Assembly: GCA_907165135.1 (NCBI GenBank)
Contig: OU015566.1
Location: 11,082,157-11,146,156 of the forward strand
Direction of reading: 5' to 3'
DNA length: 64,000 nucleotides
Origin: Oikopleura dioica
Lineage: Eukaryota > Chordata > Appendicularia > Copelata > Oikopleuridae
The position numbers and the translations under genes are program-made. The notes below the pieces were generated by a model. It saw nothing but the letters and a program-made list of their open reading frames with translations. It was not told where the DNA came from and ran no database searches. Position 1 is the stretch's first letter. Each line of letters starts with the position of its first letter. Below are positions 57,787 through 64,000 of the stretch, in pieces.

Positions 57787-58761
57787 TCATTGTGTGTTGT
57801 TTACAATCTGTCGAGTGGCACCATATGCGGACATGCCTTTTTGACTGGCGACCTGGTTGGATCCCATCTAAAAGAAAAAATAAACGTAAAAATGAGTAAA
57901 AACGCATTTATAAAACCTGGAGGCCGATGATATTCTGGCCAGATTTGAGTTGCTCCTCGGAGAACTCTCGCTTGTTCTCTGAACCCTGTTTGATGCCGAT
58001 AGTAGGACCGGAGTAGCCTTGCTTCTGAGCCTGTCCGCCGAGTTTGTAAAGAGTGGATTGAACCTGAGCAAGGTTGGTTCCATCAACAAGATCGACAGTC
58101 TTTCAAAAAAATTAGCGAATGTATCATTAAATCGTTGACTACCTGGAAAAGATCGGCCTTGTTGCATCCGTATGCTTCAGCAGCAGAAAGGAAAAATGAA
58201 ATATTTTCGTTTTCTTTGTTCTGTCGCAGAGCCTAAACAACGATTTAATCTCAAGCTCACGGAGCACTTTCAACAAAGCACGATTTGAAATGAACAAGCT
58301 TCAACTTACAGCGAGCTTTGTCTTGGAAGTATCGTGTGGCTTTCGGCAGGAGCCCTCTTTCAGACTGTTCATGAGGGTGCAGAGGACGACGCCGCTTCTG
58401 AGGAAGTCCTTGAATGCATCTGGTCCCTGAGCAGAGGGAGCAGGAACACTGGTAACATCGCAGATCCACTGGACGATTTCTACCTAAAGAAATTATTGAC
58501 GTACATATTTTCGTCTTTTGCTGGTAGTTTCTGGCAAATATTTGCACAGATTGTGTGGACACAGCTCTTTTCTTTTGAATTCTTGCGAGAATTGAGTATC
58601 CATGAAGATTCTTCAATAACGCGAAATCAATCATTTTCATTTATGATTTCAAGTTAGGTTGAATATCAAAACAAAAGTACCTCGTCCTCGACAGAGTATT
58701 TTGCAGCATTCTTCTCAGCGAGTTCTCGGGTAAGTCCGTATCCCTGTGGTCGAGTGGTCAT
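57787..58761 (-). CDS. Transgelin/calponin-family protein, 202 aa
   Basis: Five exons: 58761-58681, 58483-58310, 58232-58143, 58099-57917, 57867-57787. They sum to 609 nt; all junctions are GT-AG. A calponin-homology domain (WICDVTSVPAPSAQGPDAFK ... FKDFLRSGVVLCTLMN ... SFFLSAAEAYGCNKADLFQ ... VDLVDGTN) is followed by one calponin-like repeat (IGLQMGSNQVASQKGM, then YGATRQI). Length and layout match transgelin (SM22) and mp20. It binds actin and is typical of muscle or contractile epithelium. A complete, ordinary member. Confidence 0.95.
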
Positions 58762-59251
58762 CTTTAAAAAAGTCTATTTGCAGCTGGTGGCCTGGTGAAT
58801 GTAAAATTCAGAATTTTATTCTGCGGTAAGTGTGCCGTGTCAGCGCCGGTTAAATGTTGCTCGACTGAAGGGCGCCACCTGAAAAGCTTGTCCATCAGCA
58901 AAGTCGAGCGCTGCGTGGAGTCACATCCTCTCGTCGACAACCTGCCCTATTTAAAAGTTTACTGATAATATGCCGGCTAAAAGGGTCGTCTAATTATCGA
59001 GGCGTCATGGTCTAGGAATGTGCTAGGAAAACTGCCTGGAATGCCTTGCAAAATATCCTGCTTGAATGAAGAGAAAGAAGACTCTGATGCATTTTTTTGA
59101 ACAATGAAATTTATTGAATATGAATGGAACTTAAGGAAAAGTCGGAAGTATGACACGGATAAAATATGCGATTATGTTTCTTTTAGTATTTTGTTGTGTT
59201 TCAGGAGAGGTCGTAAGAGAAGAAGGAATGATTTTCACCACCACTGGATGA
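58762..59251. other. Intergenic, 490 bp
   Basis: This contains the promoter side of transgelin and the 3' UTR of the KCTD gene (AATAAA on the minus strand near 59113). Nothing else is visible. Confidence 0.5.
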
Positions 59252-60301
59252 TTATTGTATAGAGGCTTCTGCGACAGTAACCGAAATCTTTCTCAAGAAG
59301 TGGTTCATCACAGATTCCAACGCAATGTGCTTCTGTATTGGTGTAGCCAAGGCTTCTGAGGTCTTCCATAAGGCAGTGGATCTTTCAAACGGTTTTTATT
59401 TAGAGTTATTTTTAAGATATTTAGGATGATAAAACCGTGTCAAATCTGGCACATTGGGATCGCCTTGCCATGGTCCGAACTCGAGATCCACATCGCACCT
59501 ATGTTCAGTCATGTTTTCGGCTTTGTCTTTGAAAACCGCAATTTTCATCTTTGACTTCCTGGCACCACCCTGTGCAAGGGCCATTTCTTTTGCAAGTCGG
59601 ATGAGCTCGTCAAACTTTTGGCTGTATTTCAAAGATCCTAAGAATACGATGATACCAGACATATTCGAGTACAGAGAGGTGAAATAGAATGATATTGAAT
59701 CGAACGTCAAGATCATAACTTACACAACACCAGTCTGTACACTACCTGTACCTCGCAGAAAACAATCACGGACTAGTTTTCCAGCTACTGGCTGCGTAAC
59801 TGACAATTTTTCTAAAAGAATATTAAAATCCTTCTCCAAAAGGCAAACCATACCAATGAGGTAGTCGAATGAGAGGTAGAGGGCTTCATTATACACTTTC
59901 AGGAAATGGCATCTGGGAGGTAAAGCATCGGAGCGCATGAAGTCGAGAATATGGCAAAAAACTTTTGCAAGAGGGTAAATGCTTCCGAATTTCTCAAGCA
60001 TCGGGTGTGTTTTTATCTCTTTCCTTCTGGATCTCGGTCGATAAAATATCGCCCATTTGCGTCTTTTACGACTTCGAATTTCCCACTAAACATGGAGGAA
60101 AACATGCTCTTATATTTCCGCATTGTCGACAACCTAGAAACATTTTTATGCTCAAAACTGCTTTAATAGATCTTACGATGTTGTGAAATTGCTCCCACCG
60201 ACGTTGAGTTCGAGGATCGCTGGGAAAGAAAACTCCTCCAGCTGTTGAGGAATGTGCTTCATTTCGTCTTCGGCAAATGATATCGTCTTGATCTCCTCCA
60301 T
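59252..60301 (-). CDS. KCTD-type BTB/T1 domain protein, 248 aa
   Basis: Exons: 60301-60177, 60133-60024, 59961-59854, 59811-59724, 59621-59436, 59381-59252. They sum to 747 nt. The BTB/T1 domain reads LELNVGGSNFTTS ... SMFSSMFSGKFEVV ... GRYFIDRDPE ... FCHILDFMRSDALPP, the typical KCTD order. The C-terminal part is family-specific and not assigned. Intron 60023-59962 has no GT donor in reach and must start GA; intron 59853-59812 is 42 nt and in frame, so it could also be retained without a stop. KCTD proteins form oligomers that often serve as cullin-3 adaptors or bind G-protein subunits. Which KCTD this is cannot be said. An upstream 5' UTR exon is possible because an acceptor-like TTTTAG lies just before the start. 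Confidence 0.8.
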
Positions 60302-60488
60302 ATTTTCATCTAATGCAGTCGCGATAACTGTCTAAAAGAAATCACGTCTAATCTGAGCAAATATGTATTATGCAAATATTTCCTAGCGTTATTTAGTACA
60401 AATGATATCATAATCTCTCCAGTAGCATAAAATAAAAACTTTGTACAGAAAAATTTCGCTACAGGGTAAATGATTGGTGAACTTTAAA

Positions 60489-63400
60489 TTAGTGAGCTCC
60501 GCCACGTCCTCGGAATGGTGGCCGACCTCGGAAACCTCCTCGGCCTCGGAAGCCTCCATTGTCGAAGCCACCGTGGAATCCGCCGCCACGGAATCCGCCT
60601 CGTCCTCGGAATCCGCCACGGCCCCGGAAACCATTGTCGAAGCCACCTCCTCTCGGAGGGCCGTTAAATCCTCCTCGTTGATGGCCCATGTCATGCATTG
60701 GCGGACCATTGTCGTGGTGATAACCAGGCCGTTCTGGCTGCTTCGTAGCCTGAAATATTCTCTCACTAAATATGGACGACCATTATCGCTAATAATATCA
60801 ATTTATTGCACTTGGAAACTATTCTCGGCGCGAATTGGCAAATAATCGTAAAGTTAACTTTCAAAAGATCTCACCTCTTGCACGACGAGCTCTGGTGGTA
60901 AATGGGCTGGCATGTTTTTCGCGCGTTCTTGGGCGGCACGTGGCAGTGTGGAAATGATGTCGTCGTAAGAATCGTTGTTTGAGAGCTGAGGCGGCGGCTG
61001 GTTTCCGCCAAAGACGCGTCCTGGAGAATCGTGGTAGTTCGAAGATTGAGGTGGAGATCGAGAACGAGGAGGCGAATGCGCGCGACGTTTACTTGGCGGA
61101 GGAACACCGCTGGCACTCGTTTGGACGGACGGATTTTCGAAAAGTTTCGCTTTGAGATCAGCGAAGACCTCATCTTTCGTCATATTCGACTAAATTGTTT
61201 GCTTTACTTTTAAATTCCTTGGCGACGAACTACCTTCATGAATTTATCAACAGTGGAAGGAATATATTCGGTTTCTTCATTTGCCCGTTTTTGGGCTTTT
61301 CGTGGGTCTTCCTGGAATCGAGGGGGAGGTGGACGATCGTACGGATTCGAACTAGAAATTGTACTAAGCCCTCTTTTTATTCTAATCAATCATTACCTGT
61401 ACGGAATTTTAGGGATAGGAGATTCGTACGAGGCATTATTTTGGTCCCCATTTCTTCGTTCATTCGTCTAAAATATCTCTTGAATAATTGCACGAAAGAT
61501 AACGACACGTTGATAATTTTATGATCTGATGGTTATTATTGGCAATACAGTATTGCCAATACTCCAATAATATGAACATACCGGTGTTCGATTGTATGGA
61601 TTGTCCCTGTATGGGTTCGAGTTGCCTTGGTCAGCCGAGTTGCGACCAGAAGAGTATGAGTTTGTGCTTCGGTCGTTTGAAGAATATGGATTCGATGCGT
61701 AGGGATTGGAATCTCTTTGTGAGTCATGAGAGCTCTTTGATTCTTGAGACGCCCCGTATGATTGATTGCTCCGCTGAGAGTCATTGTAAGGATCCTTGTT
61801 GTATGAAGAATTGAAAGAACTGTTTTGAGTAGGCTCTGACGGATCGTATTTATCATAACCGGAGCTGGATCTTGGTGTAGGTTTGTTCCCTCCATTTCCA
61901 TAAGTTGCTTCTTGAGATCGTCGAGGATCGCCTCGAGGATCATTTCGAGATTTGTTCGATCGATCATCACGAGGATCATCACGAGGATCATTTCTTGAGT
62001 TATTTCGAGGATCGTTTCTTGAACCCATTCTGGAATCGTTTTGAGGAGCGTTCCAGCCGTCATTTCCAGAGTCATTACGAGGAGCGGTCCGAGGGTCATA
62101 TTGGGAATTATTCCTTGGATCGCTTCTAGGATCGTTTCGTTGATCTACGCGAGAATCATTTCTGGGGGCGTTTCTTGGATCATTTCGAGGGTCACCCATT
62201 GCTCCTCGTTGATCTCCTCTTTGGTCATTTTCCCTGTTTGGATAAGAGTTGTCTGATCGACCAAACTTCTGATTATCAATCGGGGGCCTGGAAGACTGAT
62301 TAAAATTCGATGAAGGAGGTCCTTCTCGTGACGATTGCTGATAGCTGCCTGCACTGCGTCTAGGATCTCCCTGATTTCGGGACATGTTAGTTTGAGAAGA
62401 GGGCTCATCCCGATATCCGCGATTGTTGCGATCATGGTCCAAACTTTTGCGAGCATATTCGCTGCGTGGCTCAGCACTTGATCGAGAATCAGACCTTCGA
62501 TCATCACGACGAGGATCCCACGCTTGATCAGAACTCGCTTCACTTCGCCGTTTATAATTTGACTGAGAGTCGTTGGATCGATTTAATGAGAGGCGATCCA
62601 TGCTTCGAGTTGCGGAGACGGGAGCTACTGACTTCATATTCTTGGCATACATATCCAGCGCTGCAATCGCCCGTTCTTGAACTTGAACTACGAATTTCAA
62701 GCCTCGTGGAATGCGGACTCCTCTGAGACACGCGGGAGGTCCGTCAGCTCGTGGAGGTCCTCGATCAGTGGGCCTTCCTCCGCGACCATAATCATTACTT
62801 TGGTCTCTGCGTCGATCATCCCTTCGTGGCGAAGAACGTCTACGGCGATCATCCCTGGGCGAACGAGAACGGCGTCGACGTCTTTCGCGACTTCGATCTC
62901 GACTACGATCCCGACTTCGATCTCGTCGACGTGAACGATCTCGACTGCGCGATCGTGTTCGCGTTCGACGTCTACGAGCTGGAGACTTAGATCTAGAGCG
63001 TTTTCGGTCAACTGGAGGAGTAACTCGTTTAGTCAAATCAACGACTGGTTCTTTTGGTTTCAGGAATTCTTTGAACTCCTTGTTGTATTCCTCCACAAGC
63101 TTTGTCGCTTCTTCTTGCTCAAGTTCAAGAAACTTTACTTTATTGAAGACACCGTCATTTCCTTCAGGCGCGAAAAACTCTGCTTTCATTCTCTTCAGCT
63201 CAGCTTCTGGAAACTCAAGCTCTCCAGCTGCGACTTTCAATGCCATTCTTTCAACGCGTACCTCCTCTTTCGGGACAACAATCATAGCCTGACAGTAGTA
63301 ACCAGCTTTTTGAAAGGGAGCAAAGACAGTGCGTCGCTGAACCGGAAGGGTATTACAATCATCGACAATTACATCACGACCAGCGGCGATGGCTTTCTTC

Positions 63401-64000
63401 AGTATCACTTGAAGGGCTTCAATGGCTTTCTCCTTCTTGAATTTCGCGACATCTTCAGTACTGTGAGTGGTTCCGGGACCAGAGATTTTCATCTGTTCTG
63501 CAAGGTACTGTGTTCCAGTGATGACGGGGCGAGGTCGGCCCTAATTTTGTAATAAGACTTGATTTCAGTAAAAAAACACTGAGATCGACATTGATTTTTT
63601 GAACCTCACCTCTATGATTTCAGGCAGCATTTTTTCCATCCAAGTTGTTTTACCAGCACCAGGAAGACCGACGAAAGCAGTCAACAAATTAATAGTTGGA
63701 GAAGCAGTCTTGATTTCCTCGCATTCGATACCCTCCTCGTTGAAGAGACAGAAATTCTCCGGAATCGTGGAGAATGGCTTGTCGCACTGACCGAAGTTCA
63801 ATTCAAGAGAGCAGTTTTTTATGAAGACGTGGGGAACAAAGGTCAAATGTTCTTCCATGCGCATCGACTAGAGCTCATCGTTAGGACTCGATTTCGTAAA
63901 AGAATGACTTACCCAAGCAGATCCTTTGTCCTCTCCATTCACAGTAAATTTCATCGTAACAGTAGTCCCATTCTTGCTTATCCAGCATCCAACAACATCC
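60489..64000 (-). CDS. hnRNP U-like protein (5' end beyond the window)
   Basis: Visible exons: 64000(edge)-63913, 63867-63610, 63540-61582, 61467-61397, 61351-61234, 61190-60875, 60749-60489. In order: end of a SPRY domain (FTVNGEDKGSAW, then LELNFGQ); a P-loop kinase-like domain with Walker A GLPGAGKTTW and DVIVDDCN; an Arg/Ser domain; a long low-complexity region of NDPR/DPRN-type repeats; Tyr/Ser/Asn-rich repeats; and a C-terminal FRGRGGF/RGG box ending at 60489. This is the hnRNPU/HNRNPUL architecture; the N-terminal SAP domain and start lie off the right edge. It is a nuclear RNA-binding protein linked to chromatin and splicing. The RS plus NDPR insertion is longer than I would expect for the family. 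Confidence 0.9.

Noticed and set aside
62145-63011. Open frames antisense or shifted within the hnRNP U-like gene
   Set aside because: They arise from the Arg/Ser and NDPR repeat codons.
1-64000. CRISPR arrays, bacterial operons, rRNA genes, spliced-leader RNA gene
   Set aside because: None seen; gene structure is eukaryotic throughout, and I did not find a match to the Oikopleura spliced-leader sequence as I remember it.

Overview
The window looks like nuclear DNA of a metazoan, most likely an appendicularian (larvacean) tunicate such as Oikopleura or a relative. The grounds are: a chordate-type gene set (fibulin, PC7-type proprotein convertase, ZP-domain proteins, transgelin, KCTD, hnRNP U-like, p24); very small introns, many of 40-50 nt; several splice junctions that keep frame only with GA-AG or GC-AG introns; compact gene spacing with genes on both strands; short TTAGGG-type arrays; and a GH9 cellulase, a family expected in cellulose-making tunicates. 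The species assignment is inference.

Layout. 1-5.9 kb is repeat-rich and gene-poor (a TA-flanked MITE-like element, palindromic tandem repeats, a 0.7-kb inverted repeat). 5.9-11.4 kb is a 14-exon secreted fibulin-like matrix gene. 12.4-13.9 kb is a coiled-coil protein with a C-terminal NLS. 14.2-24.2 kb (possibly to 25.1 kb) is a giant extracellular protein: MAM, LDLa, GH9 cellulase, beta-propeller-like region, about 17 TSP1 repeats, EGF domains and membrane segments. Its large intron holds a small antisense gene. 25.2-27.2 kb is a complete cytochrome P450 on the minus strand. 27.2-33.4 kb is mostly non-coding, with a MITE carrying clear target duplications. 33.4-37.35 kb is the convertase, tail-to-tail with a 57-aa gene. 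37.8-38.6 kb is an unrecognised plus-strand gene. 39.2-41.0 kb is a class A GPCR, with a GPCR-like relic beside it and a trypsin-like relic beyond it.

43.0-55.2 kb is bounded by two paralogous ZP-domain genes in opposite orientation. Between them lie, on the minus strand, an LRR-Ig-FN3-like receptor, a p24/TMED-like protein and a two-TM protein with PPxY motifs, plus a single-exon secreted Met/Leu/Asp-rich repeat protein on the plus strand. 55.6-64 kb is a minus-strand run: a GT31-like glycosyltransferase with an altered DxD site, transgelin, KCTD, and an hnRNP U-like gene cut by the right edge.

Working together. Four products (fibulin-like, GH9/TSP1 giant, two ZP proteins) and perhaps the Met-rich protein are extracellular matrix or epithelial surface proteins. 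In an appendicularian they would be candidates for the cellulose-containing house or the oikoplastic epithelium; that role is inferred, not shown. Exon models were assembled by hand. For most genes the exon lengths sum to a multiple of three with no internal stop, which is the main check on them.
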